From NCBI GenBank assembly GCA_032622095.1, contig CP136061.1:265082077-265146076 (forward strand): a stretch of DNA of 64,000 nucleotides, given 5' to 3'. The DNA is from Siphonodentalium dalli (taxonomy: Eukaryota; Mollusca; Scaphopoda; Gadilida; Siphonodentaliidae). A program made the translations under genes and the position numbers. Below are positions 9,392 to 21,908 of the stretch, one piece after another; position 1 is the first letter of the stretch, and each line of letters starts with the position of its first letter. The notes below the pieces were generated by a model. The model was not told where the DNA came from, did no database searches, and saw nothing but the letters and a program-made list of their open reading frames with translations.

Positions 9392-11403
9392 ACTAGAATG
9401 AAACTGTAATTGCACAGCAATTTCGATACTTCCATGTTCACCAATGACGGAAAACGCCCGTTCTCCAGAACCGGAAGTGAAATCCGTTAACTATATATAT
9501 CTGTATACATCGCACAGTTGGATGCACTTAACGCAAAAAGTCCCAACTCAATATCTCAAGCCGTTCTGGATTTCGTAGAAAGAGCGTTTTTTAATTATTC
9601 GACCCATGGTCAACTTTTAAACAGGAAGGGCGACCCATATCATTTTTTGGTGGTTTGAAACACATATACATGCGCAAATAATGAAAAAAGTCCGAACCTG
9701 ATATCTCAAGCCGTTTAGGAGGAGATATGTTAAAAACAATAAAACATATAAAGAGCGTTGTTTCCAAAGGTCAAGGTCAGACAAAATTCCTTATTTGTGC
9801 ATCGACTGCGTATGCTCAATGGCTATGCGGGCACAAAATTTCAAATCAATTGGCCATGTCCTTTCGACGGTATAAGAAATCAAACATCGATTTTGCAATT
9901 TTGCAAGTCATTTTAGGGGTCCGAAAACCCCATAAAAATCAGTATTTAAGCAGCCATAACTCGAGAAGTTTAAGTCGGATTTTAAAAATCTGAACGTAGT
10001 AGTGGTCAGCGTCAACTAAAGATTACGTCCACCAAATTTCATCAAAATCTGCACCAAAATAGTTTTGAGATACATACCCACACGCCCGTTCCCCCGAACC
10101 GGAAGTGAAATCCATTAACTATATATATAATTAAAGAGCGCAGAGTTTGCTGCACATCATGCAAAAAGTCCCAACTCAATATCTCAAGCCGTTCTAGATT
10201 CTCTATAAAGAGCGTTGTTTTATCCTTCGACCAGTAGCGAACTTTTAAACCGGAAGTGCGAACCCTATAATTTTTCAGTATTTTAGAACACACATACAGG
10301 CGCAAATAATGAAAAAGTCCGATATCGATATCTCAAGCCGTTTCGGAGGAGATATGTGCACAACAATAAAACAGATAGAGAGCGTTGTTTCCAAAGTTCA
10401 AGGTCACACGAAATTCCCTATTTGTACATCGACTTCGTATACTCAATGGCTATGCAAGTACCAAATTTCAAATCAATCGGTCAAGCCGTTTCGACGATAT
10501 AAGAGATCAAACAAAATCAACAAAATATCGATAACTCTGAAGGTCAAGGTCGGAAATAAACCAGGTTTTTAAACAGCCATAACTCTCGAAGTTTATGTCC
10601 GATTTTTAAAATTCGAGTTGCATAGGAATCAGTGGCATCTACTGATGACGTCTTCCAAATGTCATCAAAATATGCGCTAAAATAGTTTTGAGATACATAC
10701 CCACACGTCCGCTCTCCCGAACCGGAAGTGATATCCGTTAACTATATATATCGTTCGATAGCGCAGAGTTTGCTGCACATAATGTAAAAAGTCCCAACTC
10801 AATATCTCAAGCCGTTCTAGATTCCATATGAAGAGCGTTGTTTTAACCTTCGACCAGTAGCGAACTTTTAAACCGGAAGTGCGAACCCTATAATTTTTCA
10901 GTATTTTAGAACACACATACAGGCGCAAATAATGAAAAAAGTCCGAAATCGATATCTCAAACCGTTTCGGAGGAGATATGTGCACAACAATAAAACAGAT
11001 AGAGAGCGTTGTTTCCAAAGTTCAAGGTCACACGAAATTCCCTATTTGTACATCGACTTCGTATACTCAATGTCTATGCAGGTGCCAAATTTCAAATCAA
11101 TCGGTCAAGCCGTTTCGACGATATAAGAATTCAAACATCGATTTCGCAAGTTACTTTTGTGTCGCGAAAAACCGCCAAAAATCAACAAAATGGCGATAAC
11201 TCCGAAGGTCAAGGTCGGACGAAATTCTCAATAGGCCATTTACCGAGATCTTCCAAGGTTTTATTCTGAAGAAAAAAACCGCAGATGAATCGGTTCAGCC
11301 GTTCCCGAGATATAAGGGTGTTATCGGAATAATAAGAAAAAAAAAAAAAAAAAAAAAAGCCAGAAGAATTACAATATACTTCCATGTTAAAACATGGAAG
11401 TAT
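9392..11403 (+). mobile_element. Element D, copy D1
   Basis: The element starts ACTAGAATG straight after (TAA)n. ATACTTCCATG lies at 9426-9436, and the element ends in a hairpin at 11376-11403 whose 3' arm CATGGAAGTAT is its exact reverse complement. Inside are three diverged tandem units anchored on CGCCCGTTCTCCAGAACCGG (9455), CGCCCGTTCCCCCGAACCGG (10083) and CGTCCGCTCTCCCGAACCGG (10706), a period of about 625 bp. Each has CTCAAGCCGTT motifs and mostly AAGGTCAAGGTCA-like runs. A poly-A run sits at about 11335-11358. No enzyme is encoded. The architecture suggests a non-autonomous Helentron/HINE- or pearl-like element (inferred). Confidence 0.6.
11376..11403 (+). other. Terminal hairpin of element D1
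   Basis: The arms are ATACTTCCATGTT and AACATGGAAGTAT, a perfect 13-bp stem with a two-base loop, immediately followed by (AAT)n. The sequence is distinct from the SE hairpin but has the same outer bases, so it probably marks the element's 3' end. Confidence 0.75.
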
Positions 11404-11421
11404 AATAATAATAATAATAAT

Positions 11422-12060
11422 GAAAAATAATCGAAAAAGGGCCATAACTCTGTCAAAAGATATTGGACCAACATCTGGATACCATTATTTTTAGTAGACC
11501 TTAGATGCCTATATTCGCTAGAGATTTCGCGGTCCTCCTCCCATTAGTTTCTGAGTATTTTCAATTAAACAGAAAACGGCCGCAGTAGAAAAACAATATA
11601 CTTCCTTGGTTACACCATGGAAGTATAATAATAATAATGAAAAATAATCGAAAAAGGGCCATAACTCTGTCAAAATATATTGGACCAACATCCGGATAGC
11701 ATTATTTTTAGTAGACCTTAGATGCCTACATTCGCTAGAGATTTCGCGGTCCTCCTCCCATTAGTTTCTGAGTATTTCCAATTAAACAGAAAACGGCCGC
11801 AGTAGAAAAACAATATACTTCCTTGGTTACACCATGGAAGTATAATAATAATAATGAAAAATAATCGAAAAAGGGCCATAACTCTGTCAAAATATATTGG
11901 ACCAACATCCGGATAGCATTATTTTTAGTAGACCTTAGATGCCTACATTCGCTAGAGATTTCGCGGTCCTCCTCCCATTAGTTTCTGAGTATTTCCAATT
12001 AAACAGAAAACGGCCGCAGTAGAAAAACAATATACTTCCTTGGTTACACCATGGAAGTAT
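11422..12060 (+). repeat. Short module SE, tandem triplet
   Basis: Copies lie at 11422-11626, 11639-11843 and 11856-12060, each 205 bp with TAA spacers of 12 bp. The first is the AGATATTGG subtype. The second and third are the ATATATTGG subtype with GATAGCATT instead of GATACCATT. Confidence 0.92.
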
Positions 12061-12067
12061 AATAATA

Positions 12068-13571
12068 GGGCAAATCATGAGCTCAATAAATCGCAGTTAA
12101 GGGACGGAAAATATGAATTAGGATGATTATATCTTTCCCTTAACATGTGTGGGTTGATCTCAAGTGTTTGGGAGTGACCCCACCCCTGCCTCGAAATTGG
12201 GTGACGGGATTGGGAAATAGTCAAACCCGGCCCAAAATGCGAATTTTGAGAGCCCGTAACTCCGTTATTTTCCGATGGATTTTAAAATTGTTTTGAGTAT
12301 TGTGATCAGCTAGTTACATTGATTATTTGTTATAAATTTTGTCTGATTCAGAGACGAATAACATTTTGTTTATTGGAAAGAATACGGGCCCACATTCAAA
12401 GTTTGAGGGCCTAAATCTCCGCCATTTTTTAACGGATTTACGATCTGTTTTCAGTTTTATGATCAACGTGTAAGGTAGATGTTATATACCAAGTTTCATA
12501 TGATTCGGAGACGAACTAAATTTTGGTACCTCGGACCACCCCTCCCCTGACCCACAGCACTGAACCGACACTTGCAAAATTTGGCACATCGCGTGCTCTC
12601 TTCAGACCGCGCGCACTGCGATATCAGATAACATCCTAAGTTCGAGATCTTCGGAGGAGATGAGGTCACAGGCACATGGGCCCAAATTTGCATAGTTTGA
12701 AGGACCGCAACTCCGTCATTTTTCAATGGATTTTCGAAATTGTTTCAGTTTCTAGATCGGTTGGCGGTGTAGATGTTACACTCCAAGTTTCATCTGATTC
12801 GGAGAAGAATAAAAAATTGGTACCCCGGACCGCCCCTCCCCTGATCCACAACACTGAACCGACACTGGCAAAATTTGGCACATCACGTGCTCTCTTCAGC
12901 CCGCACGCACTGGGATATCAGACGACATCCAAAGTTCGACATCTTCGGAGGAGATAGGGTCACAAGCACATGGGACCGACACTTGCAAACTTTGAGGGCC
13001 CGTAACTCTTGCATTTCTTCTCGGATTACAAAAATCCTTTCCGGTATGGGTTTGTTGTCGTTCAGGGAATCTACATACTTAAATAGATGAATGTCAATAA
13101 TAAAAAAAAATTGCGAAAATATTGCCCCCACCCCAGTGTAAAAATATATGTCCAACCCTGTCAAATTTTCTTCCTCGGACTAAGCTGACAACGGTCAACA
13201 CGACTACAAAAACCAAATACAGTTATCTGGAATGATACGGGAGGACAACAGAGTACAATAAAATAGAGGTTTGCCAACTATGGGCGGTAACTCTTCAGGG
13301 AAAGGGCGGACCCAAGTTTTTATGCCCGTGGGCAGTAGTGCATATCGAGATGTGCATACGGTCTAATTTTCGATGCTCTGCTTCTTATAATTTCCGAGAT
13401 AATAAAATGACATTTTTTCAGATAAAGGGAGATAACTCCTCGGAGAAAACGCGGACAATATTCTTTATGCGACGATGGCATACAACTCTTTGACCCCAAA
13501 ATACGTACCAATATTTAGTGTGCTACTCCTGGTACTTTTCGAGTAATAAGGGTTGCAAAAGTGTCCAGTAT
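12068..13571 (+). repeat. Core B, copy B5
   Basis: This copy is 1504 bp and essentially the same as B3 and B4. It is the right-hand counterpart of B4 in the 4193-bp tandem duplication (8302 pairs with 12496, 9127 with 13320). Confidence 0.92.
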
Positions 13572-13584
13572 AATAATAATAATA

Positions 13585-15597
13585 ACTAGAATGAAACTGT
13601 AATTGCACAGCAATTTCGATACTTCCATGTTCACCAATGACGGAAAACGCCCGTTCTCCAGAACCGGAAGTGAAATCCGTTAACTATATATATCTGTATA
13701 CATCGCACAGTTGGATGCACTTAACGCAAAAAGTCCCAACTCAATATCTCAAGCCGTTCTGGATTTCGTAGAAAGAGCGTTTTTTAATTATTCGACCCAT
13801 GGTCAACTTTTAAACAGGAAGGGCGACCCATATCATTTTTTGGTGGTTTGAAACACATATACATGCGCAAATAATGAAAAAAGTCCGAACCTGATATCTC
13901 AAGCCGTTTAGGAGGAGATATGTTAAAAACAATAAAACATATAAAGAGCGTTGTTTCCAAAGGTCAAGGTCAGACAAAATTCCTTATTTGTGCATCGACT
14001 GCGTATGCTCAATGGCTATGCGAGCACAAAATTTCAAATCAATTGGCCATGTCCTTTCGACGGTATAAGAAATCAAACATCGATTTTGCAATTTTGCAAG
14101 TCATTTTAGGGGTCCGAAAACCCCATAAAAATCAGTATTTAAGCAGCCATAACTCGAGAAGTTTAAGTCGGATTTTAAAAATCTGAACGTAGTAGTGGTC
14201 AGCGTCAACTAAAGATTACGTCCACCAAATTTCATCAAAATCTGCACCAAAATAGTTTTGAGATACATACCCACACGCCCGTTCCCCCGAACCGGAAGTG
14301 AAATCCATTAACTATATATATAATTAAAGAGCGCAGAGTTTGCTGCACATCATGCAAAAAGTCCCAACTCAATATCTCAAGCCGTTCTAGATTCTCTATA
14401 AAGAGCGTTGTTTTATCCTTCGACCAGTAGCGAACTTTTAAACCGGAAGTGCGAACCCTATAATTTTTCAGTATTTTAGAACACACATACAGGCGCAAAT
14501 AATGAAAAAGTCCGATATCGATATCTCAAGCCGTTTCGGAGGAGATATGTGCACAACAATAAAACAGATAGAGAGCGTTGTTTCCAAAGTTCAAGGTCAC
14601 ACGAAATTCCCTATTTGTACATCGACTTCGTATACTCAATGGCTATGCAAGTACCAAATTTCAAATCAATCGGTCAAGCCGTTTCGACGATATAAGAGAT
14701 CAAACAAAATCAACAAAATATCGATAACTCTGAAGGTCAAGGTCGGAAATAAACCAGGTTTTTAAACAGCCATAACTCTCGAAGTTTATGTCCGATTTTT
14801 AAAATTCGAGTTGCATAGGAATCAGTGGCATCTACTGATGACGTCTTCCAAATGTCATCAAAATATGCGCTAAAATAGTTTTGAGATACATACCCACACG
14901 TCCGCTCTCCCGAACCGGAAGTGATATCCGTTAACTATATATATCGTTCGATAGCGCAGAGTTTGCTGCACATAATGTAAAAAGTCCCAACTCAATATCT
15001 CAAGCCGTTCTAGATTCCATATGAAGAGCGTTGTTTTAACCTTCGACCAGTAGCGAACTTTTAAACCGGAAGTGCGAACCCTATAATTTTTCAGTATTTT
15101 AGAACACACATACAGGCGCAAATAATGAAAAAAGTCCGAAATCGATATCTCAAACCGTTTCGGAGGAGATATGTGCACAACAATAAAACAGATAGAGAGC
15201 GTTGTTTCCAAAGTTCAAGGTCACACGAAATTCCCTATTTGTACATCGACTTCGTATACTCAATGTCTATGCAGGTGCCAAATTTCAAATCAATCGGTCA
15301 AGCCGTTTCGACGATATAAGAATTCAAACATCGATTTCGCAAGTTACTTTTGTGTCGCGAAAAACCGCCAAAAATCAACAAAATGGCGATAACTCCGAAG
15401 GTCAAGGTCGGACGAAATTCTCAATAGGCCATTTACCGAGATCTTCCAAGGTTTTATTCTGAAGAAAAAAACCGCAGGTGAATCGGTTCAGCCGTTCCCG
15501 AGATATAAGGGTGTTATCGGAATAATAAGAAAAAAAAAAAAAGAAAAAAAAAGCCAGAAGAATTACAATATACTTCCATGTTAAAACATGGAAGTAT
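13585..15597 (+). mobile_element. Element D, copy D2
   Basis: This is a near-identical second copy of D1. It has ACTAG at 13585, ATACTTCCATG at 13619-13629, and its terminal hairpin at 15568-15597 (arms as in D1). Differences noticed from D1 are GCGAGCAC for GCGGGCAC, GCAGGTGAATC for GCAGATGAATC, and a G interrupting the poly-A run. The low divergence fits a very recent segmental duplication rather than a second insertion. Confidence 0.6.
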
Positions 15598-15615
15598 AAT
15601 AATAATAATAATAAT

Positions 15616-16254
15616 GAAAAATAATCGAAAAAGGGCCATAACTCTGTCAAAAGATATTGGACCAACATCTGGATACCATTATTTTTAGTAGACCTTAGAT
15701 GCCTATATTCGCTAGAGATTTCGCGGTCCTCCTCCCATTAGTTTCTGAGTATTTTCAATTAAACAGAAAACGGCCGCAGAAGAAAAACAATATACTTCCT
15801 TGGTTACACCATGGAAGTATAATAATAATAATGAAAAATAATCGAAAAAGGGCCATAACTCTGTCAAAATATATTGGACCAACATCCGGATAGCATTATT
15901 TTTAGTAGACCTTAGATGCCTACATTCGCTAGAGATTTCGCGGTCCTCCTCCCATTAGTTTCTGAGTATTTCCAATTAAACAGAAAACGGCCGCAGTAGA
16001 AAAACAATATACTTCCTTGGTTACACCATGGAAGTATAATAATAATAATGAAAAATAATCGAAAAAGGGCCATAACTCTGTCAAAATATATTGGACCAAC
16101 ATCCGGATAGCATTATTTTTAGTAGACCTTAGATGCCTACATTCGCTAGAGATTTCGCGGTCCTCCTCCCATTAGTTTCTGAGTATTTCCAATTAAACAG
16201 AAAACGGCCGCAGTAGAAAAACAATATACTTCCTTGGTTACACCATGGAAGTAT
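15616..16254 (+). repeat. Short module SE, tandem triplet
   Basis: Copies lie at 15616-15820, 15833-16037 and 16050-16254. This is the duplicated partner of the triplet at 11422-12060. The first copy has GCCGCAGAAGAA where the others have GCCGCAGTAGAA. Confidence 0.92.
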
Positions 16255-16261
16255 AATAATA

Positions 16262-17765
16262 GGGCAAATCATGAGCTCAATAAATCGCAGTTAAGGGACG
16301 GAAAATATGAATTAGGATGATTATATCTTTCCCTTAACATGTGTGGGTTGATCTCAAGTGTTTGGGAGTGACCCCACCCCTGCCTCGAAATTGGGTGACG
16401 GGATTGGGAAATAGTCAAACCCGGCCCAAAATGCGAATTTTGAGAGCCCGTAACTCCGTTATTTTCCAATGGATTTAAAAATTGTTTTGAGTATTGTGAT
16501 CAGCTACTTACATTGATTATTTGTTATAAATTTTGTCTGATTCAGAGACGAATAACATTTTGTTTATTGGAAAGAATACGGGCCCACATTCAAAGTTTGA
16601 GGGCCCAAATCTCCGCCATTTTTTAACGGATTTACAATCTGTTTTCAGTTTTATGATCAACGTGTATGGTATATGTTATATATCAAGTTTCATATGATTC
16701 GGAGACGAAATAAATTTGGGTACCCCGGACCACCCCTCCCCTGACCCACAACACCGAACCGACACTGGCAAAATTTGGCTCATCGCGTGCTCTCTTCAGA
16801 CCGCACGCATTGGCGTATCAGTTGACATCCAAAGTTTGACATCTTCGGAGGAGATGTGATCACAAGCATATGGGGCCAAATTTGCATTGTTTGAAGGCCC
16901 ACAACTCTGACATTTTTCAATGGATTTTCGAAATTCTTTCAGTTTCTAGATCGGTTGGCGGTATGGATGTTATATTCCAAGTTTCATCCGATTCGGAGAA
17001 GAATACAAAATTGGTACCCCGGACCACCCCTCCCCTGACCCACAACACTGAACCGACACTGGCAAAATTTGGCCCATCGCGTGCTCTCTTCAGACCGCAC
17101 GCACTGGGATATCAGATGACATCCAAAGTTCGACATCTTCGGAGGAGATAGGGTCACAAGCACATGGGACCGACACTTGCAAACTTTGAGGGCCCGTAAC
17201 TCTTGCATTTCTTCTCGGATTACAAAAATCCTTTCCGGTATGGGTTTGTTTTCGTTCAGGGAATCTACATACTTAAATAGATGAATGTCAATAATAAAAA
17301 AAAATTGCGAAAATATTGCCCCCACCCCAGTGTAAAAATATATGTCCAACCCTGTCAAATTTTCTTCCTCGGACTAAGCTGACAACGGTCAACACGACTA
17401 CAAAAACCAAATACAGTTATCTGGAATGATACGGGAGGACAACAGAGTACAATAAAATAGAGGTTTGCCAACTATGGGCGGTAACTCTTCAGGGAAAGGG
17501 CGGACCCAAGTTTTTATGCCCGTGGGCAGTAGTGCATATCGAGATGTGCATACGGTCTAATTTTCGATGCTCTGCTTCTTATAATTTCCGAGATAATAAA
17601 ATGACATTTTTTCAAATAAAGGGAGATAACTCCTCGGGGAAAACGTGGACAATATTCGTTATGCGACGATGGCATACAACTCTTTGATCCCAAGATACGT
17701 ACCAAGTTTTAGTGTGCTACTCCTGGTACTTTTCGAGTAATAAGGGTTGCAAAAGTGTCCAGTAT
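16262..17765 (+). repeat. Core B, copy B6
   Basis: This copy is 1504 bp and of the B1 subtype (GTATGGTATATG, GCATATGGGGCC) rather than the B3-B5 subtype. The right flank of the 4193-bp duplication therefore changes subtype within the B family. Confidence 0.9.
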
Positions 17766-17789
17766 AATAATAATAATAATAATAATAAT

Positions 17790-18217
17790 GAAAAATAATC
17801 GAAAAAGGGCCATAACTCTGTCAAAATATATTGGACCAACATCCGGATAGCATTATTTTTAGTAGACCTTAGATGCCTACATTCGCTAGAGATTTCGCGG
17901 TCCTCCTCCCATTAGTTTCTGAGTATTTCCAATTAAACAGAAAACGGCCGCAGTAGAAAAACAATATACTTCCTTGGTTACACCATGGAAGTATAATAAT
18001 AATAATAATAATGAAAAATAATCGAAAAAGGGCCATAACTCTGTCAAAATATATTGGACCAACATCCGGATAGCATTATTTTTAGTAGACCTTAGATGCC
18101 TACATTCGCTAGAGATTTCGCGGTCCTCCTCCCATTAGTTTCTGAGTATTTCCAATTAAACAGAAAACGGCCGCAGTAGAAAAACAATATACTTCCTTGG
18201 TTACACCATGGAAGTAT
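17790..18217 (+). repeat. Short module SE, tandem doublet
   Basis: Copies lie at 17790-17994 and 18013-18217. Both are ATATATTGG subtype and are joined by an 18-bp TAA tract. Confidence 0.92.
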
Positions 18218-18224
18218 AATAATA

Positions 18225-19726
18225 GGGCAAATCATGAGCTCAATAAATCGCAGTTAAGGGACGGAAAATATGAATTAGGATGATTATATCTTTCCCTTAA
18301 CATGTGTGGGTTGATCTCAAGTGTTTGGGAGTAACCCCACCCCTGCCTCGAAATTGGGTGACGGGATTGGGAAATAGTCAAACCCGGCCCAAAAATGCGA
18401 ATTTTGAGAGCCCGTAACTCCGTTATTTTCCAATGGATTTAAAAATTGTTTTGAGTATTGTGATCAGCTACTTACATTGATTATTTGTTATAAATTTTGT
18501 CTGATTCAGAGACGAATAACATTTTGTTTATTGGAAAGAATACGGGCCCACATTCAAAGTTTGAGGGCCCAAATCTCCGCCATTTTTTAACGGATTTACA
18601 ATCTGTTTTCAGTTTTATGATCAACGTGTATGGTATATGTTATATATCAAGTTTCATATGATTCGGAGACGAAATAAATTTTGGTACCCCGGACCACCCC
18701 TCCCCTGACCCACAACACTGAACCGACACTGGCAAAATTTGGCTCATCGCGTGCTCTCTTCAGACCGCACGCATTGGCGTATCAGTTGACATCCAAAGTT
18801 TGACATCTTCGGAGGAGATGTGATCACAAGCATATGGGGCCAAATTTGCATTGTTTGAAGTCCCACAACTCTGACATTTTTCAATGGATTTTCGAAATTC
18901 TTTCAGTTTCTAGATCGGTTGGCGGTATGGATGTTATATTCCAAGTTTCATCCGATTCGGAGAAGAATACAAAATTGGTACCCCGGACCACCCCTCCCCT
19001 GACCCACAACACTGAACCGACACTGGCAAAATTTGGCCCATCGCGTGCTCTCTTCAGACCGCACGCACTGGGATATCAGACGACATCCAAAGTTCGACAT
19101 CTTCGGAGGAGATAGGGTCACAAGCACATGGGACCGACACTTGCAAACTTTGAGGGCCCGTAACTCTTGCATTTCTTCTCGGATTACAAAAATCCTTTCC
19201 GGTATGGGTTTGTTTTCGTTCAGGGAATCTACATACTTAAATAGATGAATGTCAATAATAAAAAAAAATTGCGAAAATATTGCCCCCACCCCAGTGTAAA
19301 AATATATGTCCAACCCTGTCAAATTTTCTTCCTCGGACTAAGCTGACAACGGTCAACACGACTACAAAAACCAAATACAGTTATCTGGAATGATACGGGA
19401 GGACAACAGAGTACAATAAAATAGAGGTTTGCCAACTATGGGCGGTAACTCTTCAGGGAAAGGGCGGACCCAAGTTTTTATGCCCGTGGGCAGTAGTGCA
19501 TATCGAGATGTGCATACGGTCTAATTTTCGATGCTCTGCTTCTTATAATTTCCGAGATAATAAAATGACATTTTTTCAAATAAAGGGAGATAACTCCTCG
19601 GGGAAAACGCGGACAATATTCGTTATGCGACGATGGCATACAACTCTTTGATCCCAAGATACGTACCAAGTTTTAGTGTGCTACTCCTGGTACTTTTCGA
19701 GTAATAAGGGTTGCAAAAGTGTCCAG

Positions 19727-19729
<3 letters not shown>
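18225..19729 (+). repeat. Core B, copy B7
   Basis: This copy is 1505 bp and of the B1 subtype. Compared with B6 it has an extra A in CCCAAAAATGCG (near 18390). Its 63-codon minus-strand shadow frame is offset 1964 bp from that of B6. Confidence 0.9.
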
Positions 19730-19759
<30 letters not shown>

Positions 19760-19761
<2 letters not shown>

Positions 19762-20398
19762 AAAATAATCGAAAAAGGGCCATAACTCTGTCAAAATATA
19801 TTGGACCAACATCCGGATAGCATTATTTTTAGTAGACCTTAGATGCCTACATTCGCTAGAGATTTCGCGGTCCTCCTCCCATTAGTTTCTGAGTATTTCC
19901 AATTAAACAGAAAACGGCCGCAGTAGAAAAACAATATACTTCCTTGGTTACACCATGGAAGTATAATAATAATGAAAAATAATCGAAAAAGGGCCATAAC
20001 TCTGTCAAAATATATTGGACCAACATCCGGATAGCATTATTTTTAGTAGACCTTAGATGCCTACATTCGCTAGAGATTTCGCGGTCCTCCTCCCATTAGT
20101 TTCTCAGTATTTCCAATTAAACAGAAAACGGCCGCAGTAGAAAAACAATATACTTCCTTGGTTACACCATGGAAGTATAATAATAATAACAATGAAAAAT
20201 AATCGCAAAAGGGCCATAACTCCGCCAAGAAACATTGGGCGGAAATCCGGATACCATTATATGTAGTAAACCTTCGATGCCTACATTCGCTAGAGATTTC
20301 GCGTTCCTACTGCAATCAGTTTCTGATTATTTCGAAATAAACGGAAAACGACCTCAGTAGAAAAACAATATACTTCCTTGGTTACACCATGGAAGTAT
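19760..20398 (+). repeat. Short module SE, tandem triplet of mixed subfamilies
   Basis: Copies lie at 19760-19964, 19974-20178 and 20194-20398. The first two are ATATATTGG subtype. The third is the diverged SE-c subfamily (CTCCGCCAAGAAACATTGGG, ACGACCTCAG). The third still has exactly the same length and the same last 45 or so bases including the hairpin. Confidence 0.92.
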
Positions 20399-20405
20399 AA
20401 TAATA

Positions 20406-21908
20406 GGCCAAATCATGAGCTCAATAAATCGCAGTTAAGGGACGGAAAATATGAAGTAGGATGATTATATCTTTCCCTTAACATGTGTGGGTTGATCTCA
20501 AGTCTTTGGAAGTGACCCCACCCCTGCCTCGAAATTGGGTGACGGGATTGGGAAATAGTCAAACCCGGCCCAAAATGCGAATTTTGAGAGCCCGTAACTC
20601 CGTTATTTTCCAATGGATTTTAAAATTGTTTTGAGTATTGTGATCAGCTAGTTACATTGATTATTTGTTATAAATTTTGTCTCATTCAGAGACGAATAAC
20701 ATTTTGTTTATTATAAAGAATACGGGCCCACATTTAAAGTTTGAGGGCCCAAATCTCCGCCATTTTTTAACGGATTTACGATCTGTTTTCAGTTTTATGA
20801 TCAACGTATAAGGTAGATGTTATATACCAAGTTTAATATGATTCGGAGACGAACTAAATTTTGGTACCTCGGACCACCCCTCCCCTGACCCACAACACTG
20901 AACCGACACTTGCAAAATTTGGCACACCGAGTGCCCTCTTCAGACCGCGCGCACTGCGATATCAGATGATATCCTAAGTTTGTGATCTTCGGAGGAGATG
21001 AGGTCACAGGCACATGGGCCCAAATTTGCATTGTTTGAAGGACCGCAACTCCGTCATTTTTCAATGGATTTTCGAAATTGTTTCAGTTTCTAGATCGGTT
21101 GGCGGTGTAGATGTTACACTCCAAGTTTCATCTGATTCGGAGAAGAATAAAAAATTGGTACCCCGGACCGCCCCTCCCCTGATCCACAACACTTAACCGA
21201 CACTGGCAAAATTTGGCACATCGCGTGCTCTCTTCGGACCGCACGCACTGGGATATCAGATGACATCCTAAGTTCGATATCTTCGGAGGAGATGTGAGCA
21301 CAAGCACATGGGACCGACACTTGCAAACTTTGAGGGCCCGTAACTCTTGCATTTCTTCTCGGATTACAAAAATCCTTTCCGGTATGGGTTTGTTTTCGTT
21401 CATGGAATCTACATACTTAAATAGATGAATGTCAATACAAAAAAAAAATTGCGAAAATTTTGCCCCCACCCCAGTGTAAAAATATATGGCCAACCCTGTC
21501 AAATTTTCTTCTTCGGACTAAGCTGACAACGGTCAACACGACTACAAAAACCAAATACAGTTATCTGGAATGATACGGGAGGACAACAGAGTACAATAAA
21601 ATAGAGGTTTGCCAACTATGGGCGGTAACTCTTCAGGGAAAGCGCGGACACAAGTTTTTATGCCCGTGGGCAGTAGTGCATATCGAGATGTGCATACGGT
21701 CTAATTTTCGATGCTCTGCTTCTTATAATTTCCGAGATAATAAACTGACATTTTTTCAAATAAAGGGAGATAACTCCTCGGTGAAAGCGCGGACAAAATC
21801 GTTATGGGCCATAGGCATAGAACTCATGTACCCCAACCTACTTACCAAGTTTTAGTGTCCTACTTCTTGTACTTTTCGAGTAATAGTGATTACAAAAGTG
21901 TCAAGTAT
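20406..21908 (+). repeat. Core B, copy B8 (diverged subtype)
   Basis: This copy is 1503 bp. It starts GGCCAAATC and ends TCAAGTAT instead of TCCAGTAT. It shares markers with B9 at 61457 (GGCCATAGGCATAG, GAACTCATGTACC), so B8 and B9 form a subtype that is always next to SE-c modules in this window. Confidence 0.9.

Noticed and set aside
9716-11000. GGAGGAGATATG strings that look like a bacterial ribosome-binding site plus start codon (9718, 10345, 10971)
   Set aside because: The same GGAGGAGATRTG motif occurs throughout the repeats in all contexts, the frames after it are short and repetitive, and the rest of the window looks eukaryotic.
11196-11445. Minus-strand frames with poly-I/L/F stretches (also near 61074-61286)
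   Set aside because: These are translations of (TAA)n and poly-A tracts, not membrane proteins.
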